This document shows positions 1 to 8,104 of a stretch of DNA of 20,343 nt, piece by piece. Under the pieces are notes generated by a model. That model had not been told where the DNA came from and ran no database searches. It saw only the letters and a program-made list of their open reading frames with translations. Source of the stretch: Sulfurospirillum sp. GTDB lineage: Bacteria; Campylobacterota; Campylobacteria; Campylobacterales; QNZT01. The stretch covers positions 1 to 20,343 of the forward strand of contig QNZT01000173.1 in assembly GCA_003978455.1 (NCBI GenBank). The letters run 5' to 3'. Position numbers and translations under genes: made by a program. Numbering within the stretch: position 1 is the first letter of the stretch; each line of letters starts with the position of its first letter.

Positions 1-567
1 GTAACCGAAGCACTCGGACATAAACTCTATGAAGTCCCCGTCGGGTTCAAGTGGTTCTCTCTCGGTCTGTTCAACGCCGAACTGGGATTTGGCGGCGAAG
101 AGAGTGCGGGAGCCTCTTTTCTGCGATTTGACAGCAGTACCTGGACCACGGACAAAGACGGTATCATCATGAACCTGCTGGCAGCGGAGATACTGGCAGT
201 CACAGGAGAAGATCCCGCACAACTCTACCGTAAACTCGAAGAGAAATTCGGCATCTCCTACTACCGCAGAGTCGATGCCCCTGCGACACCCGAAGAGAAA
301 GCCAAAATCAAAGCCCTCAAACCCGAAGATATCACCACGGAAAAACTGGGAGGCGAACCGATCGAAACCATCTTCACCAGAGCTCCCGGAAACCATCATG
401 AAATCGGAGGCGTCAAAATCACCACCAAAAACGGCTGGATCGCCATCCGCCCTTCCGGTACAGAGGATATTTACAAAATCTACGCCGAAAGTTTTACATC
501 GTGGGAACACCTCCAACTGCTACTGGAAGACGCCGTCAAAATCATCGCAGAGACGATCTCAGAGTAG
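1..567 (+). CDS. pgm: Phosphoglucomutase, C-terminal part (5' end outside window)
   Basis: This gene is open from base 1 in frame 1 and ends at TAG 565-567, so about 188 residues of a normally ~545-residue protein are visible. The enzyme interconverts glucose-1-phosphate and glucose-6-phosphate in the cytoplasm and feeds UDP-glucose and related sugar nucleotides. The visible part closely follows the E. coli Pgm pattern: the sugar-binding loop GGEESAGASFLRF, then a W-x-TDKDG stretch, a LLAAEI-x-AVTG helix, and the C-terminal phosphate-binding loop RPSGTEDIYKIYAESF. The end of domain 3 and domain 4 are therefore intact; the catalytic phosphoserine lies outside the window. Its last 26 bases overlap the tail of the convergent deacetylase gene, leaving no space for a terminator. 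A precursor-supplying role for the neighbouring polysaccharide genes is likely but inferred. Confidence 0.95.
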   Translation, partial: VTEALGHKLYEVPVGFKWFSLGLFNAELGFGGEESAGASFLRFDSSTWTTDKDGIIMNLLAAEILAVTGEDPAQLYRKLEEKFGISYYRRVDAPATPEEKAKIKALKPEDITTEKLGGEPIETIFTRAPGNHHEIGGVKITTKNGWIAIRPSGTEDIYKIYAESFTSWEHLQLLLEDAVKIIAETISE

Positions 568-1531
568 CGATCTCTCCCATATGCAGCGACTTCATGCCGT
601 AATGTTCATGAAGTCTACTGAAGTGTTTCACTATCTTCTCCAGAAAAGCGATGTTTCTATCGGTGTCGGCACCGAAATTGTGCGGGTGCCACCAGAGGTG
701 GTAGATCTCCCCTCTTCTGGCTGCGTGGGTCATGCTCTTTTGGATACGGCGCAGTTTCAGCTGTTCCAGTATCGATAACCTGCTGCTGTACGGGCGTAAA
801 AATCTGCTTGCAGGGATATCCGCTACACCATGTGTCACATCGAGTTCATGAAGCGGGATGGTGTGATGCCCACTGATGTTGAGATAGGTATCTGCCAGTT
901 TCAGTCCCCTGCGCAGAAGCTGCCGCTCCTCCCAGTTGCTTTCATCGTAGATCCAGTGTTTTTCATTGCCCCGGTATGCGGTGATACCGTGCTTTTTGAG
1001 CAGCGGTATGTAGGTATCGTTTTTTTGATTTCGTGGAAATACCAGAGTGGTGACTTTTGCCCCGTTTCTCTCTTTGGCTATCCTGAGCGCCTGTGCGATA
1101 TCCGCTTCAAAAGCGGATGCATCCTGTCCCTCTTCAAGACAGTAGTAGTGTGAAAAAGTGTGTGTCGCAAGCTCCTGATGCGCGGTTTGGGTGATCTTAT
1201 GGATCAGTTGCGGGGCAAAGTGGTATGCTTCATGAAGTCTCTCTTTATGAAGAAGATAGTCATACAGATCAAACTGTTTATGGCGGTAGTGCGGCAGTTT
1301 CGCAGGGAGGTGGGCTTTGAGATCTTCCCCGTTTTCAAAAAAGAGAAATCCCACTGTCGCCCAGGTGGCATGGATGCCGTACTTCTCAAAAAGAGAGAGC
1401 ATCCTCTCCACCGCTTCGGGCGTTCCCTCCAGATTGTTACGGTACGCCTTCTGCGAAACGACATCGCGCATCCCCCAGTAGAGCTCAAAGTCGAGCGATA
1501 TAGTAAAGATACCAGGACTATGCGACATCAT
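542..1531 (-). CDS. NodB-type polysaccharide deacetylase family protein
   Basis: A protein of about 329 residues of the carbohydrate esterase 4 (NodB homology) superfamily, which removes N- or O-acetyl groups from glycans with a metal ion. Numbered from the ATG at 1531, the N-terminal strand ISLDFELYW supplies the metal/catalytic Asp (D14, with DFE in place of the usual DD). H124-TFS-H128 is the H-x3-H metal pair, FPRN holds the conserved Arg (R167), and a WWHPHNF stretch lies near the C terminus. No signal peptide or membrane segment is evident, so it may act in the cytoplasm, as do some deacetylases of PEP-CTERM-type exopolysaccharide loci. An upstream GTG at 1549 is possible, but the ATGs at 1531/1528 overlap the end of the preceding gene by only 14/11 bases, which fits translational coupling. 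The exact substrate is not visible. Confidence 0.85.
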   Translation of the reverse strand: MMSHSPGIFTISLDFELYWGMRDVVSQKAYRNNLEGTPEAVERMLSLFEKYGIHATWATVGFLFFENGEDLKAHLPAKLPHYRHKQFDLYDYLLHKERLHEAYHFAPQLIHKITQTAHQELATHTFSHYYCLEEGQDASAFEADIAQALRIAKERNGAKVTTLVFPRNQKNDTYIPLLKKHGITAYRGNEKHWIYDESNWEERQLLRRGLKLADTYLNISGHHTIPLHELDVTHGVADIPASRFLRPYSSRLSILEQLKLRRIQKSMTHAARRGEIYHLWWHPHNFGADTDRNIAFLEKIVKHFSRLHEHYGMKSLHMGEIATLRSSLR

Positions 1532-2339
1532 CACGCCACTGTTTTTCACTGCTATTTCTGTGTGAGATGAGACAACAGTCCCGGCTGTAATCCCAGTGCA
1601 TCACAATCGGTGTGACGACCAGATCGTGTACAGAGGTGTAGATATCGACACCCAGCTTGACACGCTGATACTCATGAAACTCCTGTGAGAAGGAGACAAA
1701 AAGGACTTCATACGTTTTTTGCGGGTACATACGCACCCGTGTCAGTTCAGAAACTTTGTCCAGAAAACTTGTCAAAATCAGACCGCACCGTGGGATGATG
1801 TCACCATCGGGAGAGACGAAACCGGCAGCAAGATCGTGTTGGTACTCTTCATCTTTGAGATAGGCTTTCCCGTCGATATGGATAAAACTCTCTGTGAGTG
1901 CACTGTTCTTTTTCAGCGCTTTGTAGGCACGGTTTTTCAGATTGCGCTCCGAGAGTATTTTGAGTGATTTTTGCGGGATATAGTGCATACCCTCAAAGAG
2001 TTCATGCAAAATCTCATCTGCTTCCTGCTCTTCGGTATCGTCAAGATTGTTGACAAGCAGTGTCGCCAGAAACTTCACCTCTTTGCCATATTTTCGGATC
2101 AACCTACCGGCAAGTGCATCGACAAATATGACATTTTGCTTTGCCCATGCGATATTTTCCTCTTTGCGCGGCAGGGTAAAGTGTCCTAGTTCAAACACAA
2201 CCACTACAGGCTGTGAGATTTCCGCTATCTTCGTCTCGATCAATCTGGCGATCTGTGTCAGTTTTTCTTCCGACCAGGTCTCAAAATCAGTCTGCGGTTT
2301 TTTATATTGTGTTGCATCTGCCGGTATTTCGCATCCCAT
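1518..2339 (-). CDS. Unrecognised 273-residue protein, coupled to the deacetylase
   Basis: I do not recognise this family. The start at 2339 is chosen because an AAAGGAT-type ribosome binding site sits about 9 bases upstream; a longer reading from 2402 lacks this. The protein begins MGCEIPADATQ, has no signal peptide or membrane segment, and looks soluble, with mixed alpha/beta character. Features that stand out are a hydrophobic strand QPVVVVFELGHFTLP (about residues 43-57), an acidic stretch NLDDTEEQEADE, and a C-terminal part with SVHDLVVTPIVMHWDYSRDC. The His, Asp and Cys residues there could be functional, but nothing proves it. Its stop overlaps the deacetylase start by 11-14 bases, so the two are co-translated and probably act together. 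It diverges from the flippase gene across a 182-base spacer. Confidence 0.8.
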   Translation of the reverse strand: MGCEIPADATQYKKPQTDFETWSEEKLTQIARLIETKIAEISQPVVVVFELGHFTLPRKEENIAWAKQNVIFVDALAGRLIRKYGKEVKFLATLLVNNLDDTEEQEADEILHELFEGMHYIPQKSLKILSERNLKNRAYKALKKNSALTESFIHIDGKAYLKDEEYQHDLAAGFVSPDGDIIPRCGLILTSFLDKVSELTRVRMYPQKTYEVLFVSFSQEFHEYQRVKLGVDIYTSVHDLVVTPIVMHWDYSRDCCLISHRNSSEKQWRDDVA

Positions 2340-2521
2340 ATTGTAAATCCTTTCCCTATTTTGGTATCTTATTTTTTTCAATAGCACACTACATATCGGC
2401 AAATCTTTACTTTTGTTTTACTTTGTCATATATTTTCTTTAAAAAGAGCAACTTTAACACTCTTTATGTAAAATCTTTTACAATTTGAACGATATATAAG
2501 CACCTCTTAAAAGGGCTGGCA
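2340..2521. promoter_or_regulatory. Divergent intergenic region between the 273-aa gene and the flippase gene
   Basis: This AT-rich 182-base spacer must hold promoters for both directions. On the plus strand a TATAAG at 2495-2500, within GATATATAAG, is a plausible -10 element for the flippase gene. An AAAAGGG at about 2509-2515 can serve as its ribosome binding site. On the minus strand AAAGGAT precedes the start at 2339. No convincing -35 box is visible on either strand, as is common in Campylobacterota. A 16-base near-perfect palindrome (2467-2482) is listed separately. Confidence 0.45.
2467..2482. promoter_or_regulatory. Operator-like palindrome TGTAAAA-TC-TTTTACA
   Basis: Two perfect 7-base arms are separated by only 2 bases, so this is better suited to a dimeric regulator than to an RNA hairpin. 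It sits about 12 bases upstream of the candidate -10 TATAAG (2495-2500) and 39 bases upstream of the flippase start. It therefore covers the expected -35 region, where a bound repressor would block transcription. The regulator is unknown. Confidence 0.4.
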
Positions 2522-3799
2522 ATGCACAAAGAACAGACAACCTTCAGACGCATCCTGGACAATGTCCTCGCGCTGACTATGCTTCAGATCATCAACTATC
2601 TCATCCCCCTGCTCACCTTTCCCTATCTGGTTAGGGTGCTGGGCATCGAGTCTTTCGGCGTCTTCTCTTTTGTGCTTGCTGTGCTCAACTACGGCGTGGT
2701 TATCACCGATTACGGTTTTGATCTCTCGGCAACCAAACATATCTCTCTCAACAAAGAGCATCCCGACAAAATCTCTGAAATCTTCTCATCTGTCATCACC
2801 ATCAAAGCGGTAATGGCGCTGCTCTTTTTCCTTTTTCTAACGCTGCTGACACTGTCAGTCGACCGTTTTTCGCAACACGCAACCCTCTACTTTTACGGGT
2901 TTGGTCTGATCATCGGTCAGGTGCTCTTCCCTATCTGGTTTTTTCAGGGCATCGAGAAGATGCGCTATATTACAGTACTTAATGCCATTTCAAAAGTCAT
3001 CTTTGCACTGGCGATCTTTATATTTGTGACATCACCCAAAGATCTGGAACTGGTCTTTATCTTTAACACACTCGGCGCACTTATTGCCGGAGCACTTGCA
3101 TTTCGTATCGCAGTCAAACAGTTTGGCGTTCGTTTTCAAATCCAACCGATCGAGAAATACTTCTTCTATCTCAAAGATGCATGGTATATCTTTACCTCCA
3201 GAGTCGCCGTACAACTATATCAGAGTCTCAACATCATCATACTCGGTTTTTTTGTCAGCAATACCCTTGTAGGTTACTACGCTATCGCAGAAAAGATCGT
3301 ACGTGCCACAAGTACTATTTTATCCTCGGTACCACGTGCCATCTATCCCCATATGTCCAAACTCTATAAAACTTCACCGGAAATTTTTCATAAAAGAAAT
3401 CTTCAGATCTCTCTGGGCTTGCTGCTGATCACACTCCCTGTTACAGCATTTGTCTGGTACTTCGCACCTGAGATTCTCCGGCTGATCACCAATCAGACCC
3501 CTCCTTCAGAGCTCGTTACACTTCTGCGTATCTTCGCACCGCTGTTGGTCGTTGCGGGATACGGCAACCACTTTACCAATATACTCGTGATCCTCAACCA
3601 GACAAAACTGCTCAACAAGATCGTCATAACCGCAGGCTTACTCAACCTGTCGCTGCTCTTTGTCGTCATCCGCTACTTTTCTGTTGAAGGGGTGGCTTGG
3701 CTAACCCTGTTTATTGCCGGTTTTGTGATTATTCTGCCTAAAGCCTATTTCATCTTTTTTCATCTCAGGAAAAACCGACATGAAAAAACGCCGATATAG
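2522..3799 (+). CDS. Wzx-like oligosaccharide flippase (MOP/PST family)
   Basis: A 425-residue polytopic membrane protein of the polysaccharide transporter branch of the MOP superfamily, which flips undecaprenyl-linked repeat units across the inner membrane. The N terminus reads FRRILDNVLALTMLQIINYLIPLLTFPYLVRVLG, the usual opening of this family: an amphipathic start, then a first membrane helix ending in PYLVRVLG. It is followed by GVFSFVLAV and a YGFDLSATK segment. Repeated hydrophobic stretches through the protein fit about 12 membrane helices, and the length is typical. The C terminus is short and basic (HLRKNRHEK). The start at 2522 is preceded by AAAAGGG. The gene leads a plus-strand group with the acetylation pair 95 bases downstream, so it probably exports the repeat unit built by the glycosyltransferases of this window. 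Substrate specificity cannot be read from the sequence. Confidence 0.9.
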   Translation: MHKEQTTFRRILDNVLALTMLQIINYLIPLLTFPYLVRVLGIESFGVFSFVLAVLNYGVVITDYGFDLSATKHISLNKEHPDKISEIFSSVITIKAVMALLFFLFLTLLTLSVDRFSQHATLYFYGFGLIIGQVLFPIWFFQGIEKMRYITVLNAISKVIFALAIFIFVTSPKDLELVFIFNTLGALIAGALAFRIAVKQFGVRFQIQPIEKYFFYLKDAWYIFTSRVAVQLYQSLNIIILGFFVSNTLVGYYAIAEKIVRATSTILSSVPRAIYPHMSKLYKTSPEIFHKRNLQISLGLLLITLPVTAFVWYFAPEILRLITNQTPPSELVTLLRIFAPLLVVAGYGNHFTNILVILNQTKLLNKIVITAGLLNLSLLFVVIRYFSVEGVAWLTLFIAGFVIILPKAYFIFFHLRKNRHEKTPI

Positions 3800-3894
3800 A
3801 GATAGCGGAACCTTCTGAATATACAATAAAGGCAAATCATCGTATGAAACCAGAATCAGATATTGAACTTGTAAAAAGACGGAGGTAGGCACTG
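3800..3894 (+). promoter_or_regulatory. 95-base spacer with possible internal promoter and 14-codon leader ORF
   Basis: TACAAT at 3822-3827 (in TATACAATAAAGG) resembles a -10 box and could be an internal promoter for the acetylation genes. Downstream, ATG 3844 opens a 14-residue reading frame (MKPESDIELVKRRR) ending at TAG 3886-3888. That stop is embedded in the GGAGG ribosome binding site of the next gene, and the start has an AAAGG at about 11 bases. Whether it is translated is unknown. No terminator is seen. Confidence 0.25.
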
Positions 3895-5283
3895 ATGCTA
3901 TTCAACAGTTACGAATTTATCTTCTTTTTTCTGCCGCTGGTATATCTGTGCTATTTTCTTTTGCAAAGATATACCCGACCGGTTTATGCCAAAGTCTTTC
4001 TGGTGCTCTCTTCGCTCTTTTTCTACAGCTGGTGGAATCCCGTCTATCTACCGCTGATTCTGGGTTCTATGCTCTTTAACTATCTTGTCGGACGGCAACT
4101 CTCACGGCAAAACAGACCCAAATACCTGCTCATTATCGGTGTCGGTGCCAATCTGGCGCTGCTGGGATACTTCAAATACGCCGACTTTTTTATCAGCAAC
4201 GCAAACTTCCTCTTCGGCACAAAAATCCCGCTGCTGCATCTTGTACTGCCGCTGGCGATCAGCTTTTTTACATTTCAGCAGATCGCCTATCTGGTGGACA
4301 GTTACCGTCATGAAACCAAAGAGTACAACTTTCTCAACTATGCCCTTTTTGTCACTTTTTTCCCGCAGCTCATCGCAGGTCCCATCGTCCACCACAAAGA
4401 GATGATGCCGCAGTTTTCCGATGCCACCAACCGTCACCCCCGTGCCGCAAACATCGCAGAGGGACTTTTTATCTTCGCGATCGGACTTTTCAAAAAAGCG
4501 GTCATCGCCGATACATTTGCCGTCTGGGCGACAGAGGGATTCAGCCATCCGGATGCACTCCATTTTGCCGATGCCTGGATCACCAGCTTGAGTTACACAT
4601 TTCAACTCTACTTCGACTTCAGCGGCTATACCGACATGGCGATCGGCGCGGCACTGCTTTTCAATATCAGACTGCCGCAGAACTTCGACTCGCCCTACAA
4701 AGCGACTTCGATCCAGGATTTCTGGCGTCGATGGCACATCACCCTCTCAAGGTTTCTGAGAGACTATATCTACATCCCGCTGGGCGGCAACCGAAAATCG
4801 GAACCACGCACATACTACAATCTCATGACCACATTTTTGCTCGGCGGTATCTGGCACGGTGCGGGTTGGACATTTCTCTTCTGGGGTGCCCTGCACGGCG
4901 CGGCGCTTGTCCTGCACAGGCTCTGGAAGAAAGCGGGAAAAACGATGCCTCTGATACTGGCATGGTTTGTCACATTTATGTTTATCAACATCTCCTGGGT
5001 CTTTTTTCGGGCAAAAGATTTTCATGACGCTTTTTTAGTACTCAAGGGGATGAGCGGATACAACGGTTTTTCCGGTTTTGACACCATGGCACTCTCTTAT
5101 ATCGCAGCGGCATTTGTGATTGTGCTCTTTTTCCAAAACAGCAACCAACTTGTCCGAAACCAAAAAGTCCGTAGATATACCTTTTTCATCACAGCCATGC
5201 TCTTTCTCTTTGCACTGCTTCAGATGTTCAACATCTCTGTCCAGCAGGACAAAGTTTCCGAATTTTTATATTTTAATTTTTAG
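3895..5283 (+). CDS. MBOAT-family polysaccharide O-acyltransferase (AlgI-like)
   Basis: A 462-residue integral membrane O-acyltransferase that takes acetyl groups across the inner membrane for O-acetylation of an exported glycan. The N terminus MLFNSYEFIFFFLPLVYL is the family opening. The core contains LAISFFTFQQIAYLVDSYR, FPQLIAGPIVHH, YFDFSGYTDMAIG, DFWRRWHITLSRFLRDYIYIPLGG and LGGIWHGAGWTFLFWG. The invariant catalytic His is H321 (in WHGAGW), and a second conserved His is H281 (in RRWH). About a dozen hydrophobic segments fit the MBOAT fold, and length matches AlgI/PatA. The start is supported by GGAGG at 3881-3885. The gene immediately downstream encodes a periplasmic-facing SGNH protein, the standard partner in AlgI-AlgJ/X and PatA-PatB systems. 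The acyl group is most likely acetyl, by family. Confidence 0.93.
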   Translation: MLFNSYEFIFFFLPLVYLCYFLLQRYTRPVYAKVFLVLSSLFFYSWWNPVYLPLILGSMLFNYLVGRQLSRQNRPKYLLIIGVGANLALLGYFKYADFFISNANFLFGTKIPLLHLVLPLAISFFTFQQIAYLVDSYRHETKEYNFLNYALFVTFFPQLIAGPIVHHKEMMPQFSDATNRHPRAANIAEGLFIFAIGLFKKAVIADTFAVWATEGFSHPDALHFADAWITSLSYTFQLYFDFSGYTDMAIGAALLFNIRLPQNFDSPYKATSIQDFWRRWHITLSRFLRDYIYIPLGGNRKSEPRTYYNLMTTFLLGGIWHGAGWTFLFWGALHGAALVLHRLWKKAGKTMPLILAWFVTFMFINISWVFFRAKDFHDAFLVLKGMSGYNGFSGFDTMALSYIAAAFVIVLFFQNSNQLVRNQKVRRYTFFITAMLFLFALLQMFNISVQQDKVSEFLYFNF

Positions 5284-5291
5284 GAGAGTTC

Positions 5292-6281
5292 ATGAAGAAA
5301 ATAGCACTGTTTTTTATTGCCGGATTGCTGGCGACACTTCTGTTTGAACTCTTTTTGCGCTTCTCTCCTTTCGGTTACGGCGTTTCACCTGCGGTGTACG
5401 ACAAAGCACTCGGACAGTGGCATAAAAAAAACTTCTCCAGTATTGAGAAAGGGGCGTGCTTTCAGACACGCTACTACCTGGACGAACACGGACTGGTCAA
5501 AAACAACTACACCTACGATCCCCAAAAACCGGATATCATCCTGCTGGGGGACTCGTACCTGGAAAACTTCAAAGTCAAAAACCAAAACCTGATGCACAAC
5601 ATCCTGCACAGACTCTATAATGGAAAATACAACTTCCTCAACTACGGCTATAGCGGTACTTCCGCCGTCCAACAGTATATGATCCTCAAAACCAAAGCCG
5701 ACCTCAGCCATACCAAAGCGGTGATCCAGTTTGTCAAACCGGAGACCGATATATTTGAAGTTGATCCTCAAAATTTCGACGCTACCATGCGCCCGAAAGT
5801 CTTTCTCGACTTTCAGGATCTCGACCACTTCACGATCATCCCGCCCAAACCGTACACTGCAAAAGAGCGTATCCGGGATCTGCTGGGGAACCTGGAACTC
5901 TATACCTTTGCCAGAAAAGGGATCTATGTTCTCAGACAAAAGATCAGCGGCGACGCAAACAGCTCCACCCCCTACAAGGTACGCGAAGGTGCCGACTTCA
6001 CCAAAAACTGGCTCCAGCTAAACGGCGCCCTCTACCAGACGGCAAAGTTACTGCAAAAAAGGCACATCGACTACCGTATCATCATCGCAGGAAGCGATGC
6101 GACTTATAAAAACAAGCTCAAACAGTTTTTAAAAAAACAACATATCCCGTTTTACGACTTGCGGAAGATGGCGGCAAAGCATCACATGAAGATCGAAAGC
6201 TTCCCTTGCGACAAACACTGGAACGACAACGCGCACCAAACGATCGCCGGGCTGATCCGGCTGGAGGGAATCGTACGTTAG
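5292..6281 (+). CDS. Membrane-anchored SGNH-fold protein, probable periplasmic acetyltransferase partner of the MBOAT
   Basis: A 329-residue protein with one N-terminal membrane segment (about residues 4-22, IALFFIAGLLATLLFELFL) and the rest exposed to the periplasm. SGNH signatures are present in order: block I ILLGDSYLEN with nucleophile S88, a block II-like GYSGTS, and the C-terminal CDKHWNDNAHQTIA giving the D307-x-H309 pair with the HWN context typical of AlgJ/AlgX-like and other polysaccharide-acetylating SGNH proteins. The start lies 8 bases after the MBOAT stop, with GGAG at 5283-5286, so the two are an operon. By analogy with AlgI/AlgJ and PatA/PatB, the MBOAT delivers acetyl and this protein places it on the polymer. 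An esterase role cannot be excluded. Its stop interleaves with that of the convergent amidotransferase gene. Confidence 0.82.
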   Translation: MKKIALFFIAGLLATLLFELFLRFSPFGYGVSPAVYDKALGQWHKKNFSSIEKGACFQTRYYLDEHGLVKNNYTYDPQKPDIILLGDSYLENFKVKNQNLMHNILHRLYNGKYNFLNYGYSGTSAVQQYMILKTKADLSHTKAVIQFVKPETDIFEVDPQNFDATMRPKVFLDFQDLDHFTIIPPKPYTAKERIRDLLGNLELYTFARKGIYVLRQKISGDANSSTPYKVREGADFTKNWLQLNGALYQTAKLLQKRHIDYRIIIAGSDATYKNKLKQFLKKQHIPFYDLRKMAAKHHMKIESFPCDKHWNDNAHQTIAGLIRLEGIVR

Positions 6282-8080
6282 CAATACCCCATATGCCTGT
6301 CATACCAAAGCTGAAAGAGAAAAATCGCCCAGAGCTTGTATTTATAGTCTTCATTTCCCCGATAAAACTCTCTTTTGATCTGTGTGACATATCCGGCATC
6401 AAAAAGTCCGTCACGGTGCATTTTTGTCTCTGAGAGTGTCTCTTCCAGCAAGCCGCGAAGCTCTTTTCTCATCCAATGCGAGAAGGGGATGGAAAAACCC
6501 CGTTTGGGACGATCCAGCAACGCTTTGGGAATATACGCATAGGCAATATTTTTCAGAAAATATTTTTTGACACCTCCTTTGATCTTTAAAGCCCCTGGTA
6601 CCCGCGCCATCAACGCTATCAACTCTTTGTCCAGATAAGGTGTACGCGGATCGATACCGTAATACCCCAGTGTCTGAGTCGTTTTGACCAGTTCCGCATT
6701 GATCAGAAGCGATTTGAAATAGCTTCCGATGATCTGGTCTACACCCTCCGCATGCTTTCCGAAACCGATTTGCGAAAAGAGGTTTCGTTCGGTCTGTGCC
6801 TCTTTTTGTAACAGTTTACGCTGTTCATGAGGATAAAAGAGCATCATCCGAAGCTGTACCATCCTTGGAATATCTTCTGCATTGAGAAGTTGTACCATTT
6901 TATAGTAGCGCGTCGGTGCATTTTTATAGTGCCGCAGATAGGGAAGCCCTGTCGGATCGATCGCAGCCAGAAGTTTTGCCGCACCTCGTCTTATAGTGCG
7001 CGGGAAACCGAGAATCTGCTCAAAACGTTCCACATCGTCTGCCGTTGCAAAAACTTCATCGCCACCGTCTCCGACAAAAAGATTTTTCGTTTCAGATCCA
7101 TGAACGATCTTTGCAAGCAGTATTGTCGGGATAGCGCCGTTGTTGAAAAAGGGTTCATCAAACACTTCCGGGAGCATCGGTACAGTTTGTAACGCATCCT
7201 GTGCCGTAAAATAGTATTCGGTATGCTCGGTTCCCAGGTGTACCGCAATCTTTTTCGCATCGGGTGCTTCGTTAAATTCCGCATCCTCAAAACCGATTGT
7301 AAAAGTTTTGATTTTTCGGGAACTCTGTGACTGAAGGAGTGCAGCGAGGGTGGAGCTGTCATAACCGCCGCTGAGAGCGACACCATAATCTGAAATCCCT
7401 ACCAGACGCTTTTGCAAACTCTTGTAAAAGACTCTCTCTATCTCCTGCTGGAGTGAGACTTCATCCATATCGAGTTTACATTGATCGTAACACGCACCAA
7501 GCCCCCAGTAACGCTCTTCATGAAGTGTACGCTGACTGATATCGTACACCAGGAAATGACCCGATCTGACTTTATGACACTTGTCAAAAATCGTCTCCGG
7601 CTGGAGGATAAAACCGTATGTAAAATAGTCAGATAACGCACCCGAAGAGAGTCGTTTTTCAAAAAACGGCTTTTCTGAAAGTTTACGAAGAGAGGAAGAA
7701 AAAGCAAAAAATTTCTGCGTATGATAATAATAGAGCGGCTTCACACCAGTATGATCTCTCGCAAGAATCAGCTTCTGCGATCTCTCGTCAAACAACACCA
7801 GAGAAAATATCCCCTCTGCCCTACGCAGCAAAGAAGCGATCCCCCACTTCCGATACCCCTCTGACAGCACCTCGGTCGTATCCGCACTATCCGGCAGATT
7901 CAGTTCTGATTGTAAAAGCGTACTGTTGTAAAGGGTGCCGTCAAACAAAATATGGATATCATCGTACAATGCACTTTCAGGCGTAAACGACACTGTCCCA
8001 TATGCTGTATGGATATAATGTGCCTCATGCTCAAAAAGGAGATTATCATTCCAAAAAAACGTTCCGGATAATTCCGTCAT
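6278..8080 (-). CDS. Asparagine-synthetase-like amidotransferase with degenerate glutaminase domain
   Basis: A 600-residue AsnB-family protein. The C-terminal ATP-pyrophosphatase/synthetase domain is complete: PP-loop SGGYDSS (237-243), FTIGFEDAEFNEAPDAKKIA, DEPFFNNGAIPT, GDGGDE (337-342), YGIDPRTPYLD and a KYFLKNIAYAYIPKALLDRPKRGFSIP-type tail. The N-terminal class II glutaminase domain is present but lacks the active site. The nucleophile Cys2 is replaced by Thr (start MTELSGTFF). The FNGEIYN loop reads FDGTLYN (residues 46-52), losing the oxyanion Asn and substrate-binding Glu, and no HRGPD motif is seen. No upstream start restores a Cys: the upstream frame reaches a stop without one. Such proteins in surface-glycan loci are usually thought to amidate sugar acids; this one would need free ammonia or another amine, which is inference. 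The start has GAGAG upstream. Confidence 0.85.
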   Translation of the reverse strand: MTELSGTFFWNDNLLFEHEAHYIHTAYGTVSFTPESALYDDIHILFDGTLYNSTLLQSELNLPDSADTTEVLSEGYRKWGIASLLRRAEGIFSLVLFDERSQKLILARDHTGVKPLYYYHTQKFFAFSSSLRKLSEKPFFEKRLSSGALSDYFTYGFILQPETIFDKCHKVRSGHFLVYDISQRTLHEERYWGLGACYDQCKLDMDEVSLQQEIERVFYKSLQKRLVGISDYGVALSGGYDSSTLAALLQSQSSRKIKTFTIGFEDAEFNEAPDAKKIAVHLGTEHTEYYFTAQDALQTVPMLPEVFDEPFFNNGAIPTILLAKIVHGSETKNLFVGDGGDEVFATADDVERFEQILGFPRTIRRGAAKLLAAIDPTGLPYLRHYKNAPTRYYKMVQLLNAEDIPRMVQLRMMLFYPHEQRKLLQKEAQTERNLFSQIGFGKHAEGVDQIIGSYFKSLLINAELVKTTQTLGYYGIDPRTPYLDKELIALMARVPGALKIKGGVKKYFLKNIAYAYIPKALLDRPKRGFSIPFSHWMRKELRGLLEETLSETKMHRDGLFDAGYVTQIKREFYRGNEDYKYKLWAIFLFQLWYDRHMGYC

Positions 8081-8104
8081 CTGCTCTCTTTGTAAAAATT
8101 GATT

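Noticed and set aside
275..778. Plus-strand open frame overlapping pgm and the deacetylase tail
   Set aside because: It is out of frame with the clear pgm reading, and its product is Ser/Pro/Lys-rich shadow sequence without a start signal.
4102..4737. Long minus-strand open frame (211 codons) inside the MBOAT gene
   Set aside because: It is antisense to a well-supported membrane acyltransferase. Charged, repeat-like composition comes from complementing hydrophobic codons, and it shows no family features.
5385..5939. Long minus-strand open frame (184 codons) inside the SGNH gene
   Set aside because: It lies fully antisense to a gene with clear SGNH motifs, has low-complexity Val/Phe-rich content typical of reverse-frame translation, and has no ribosome binding site.
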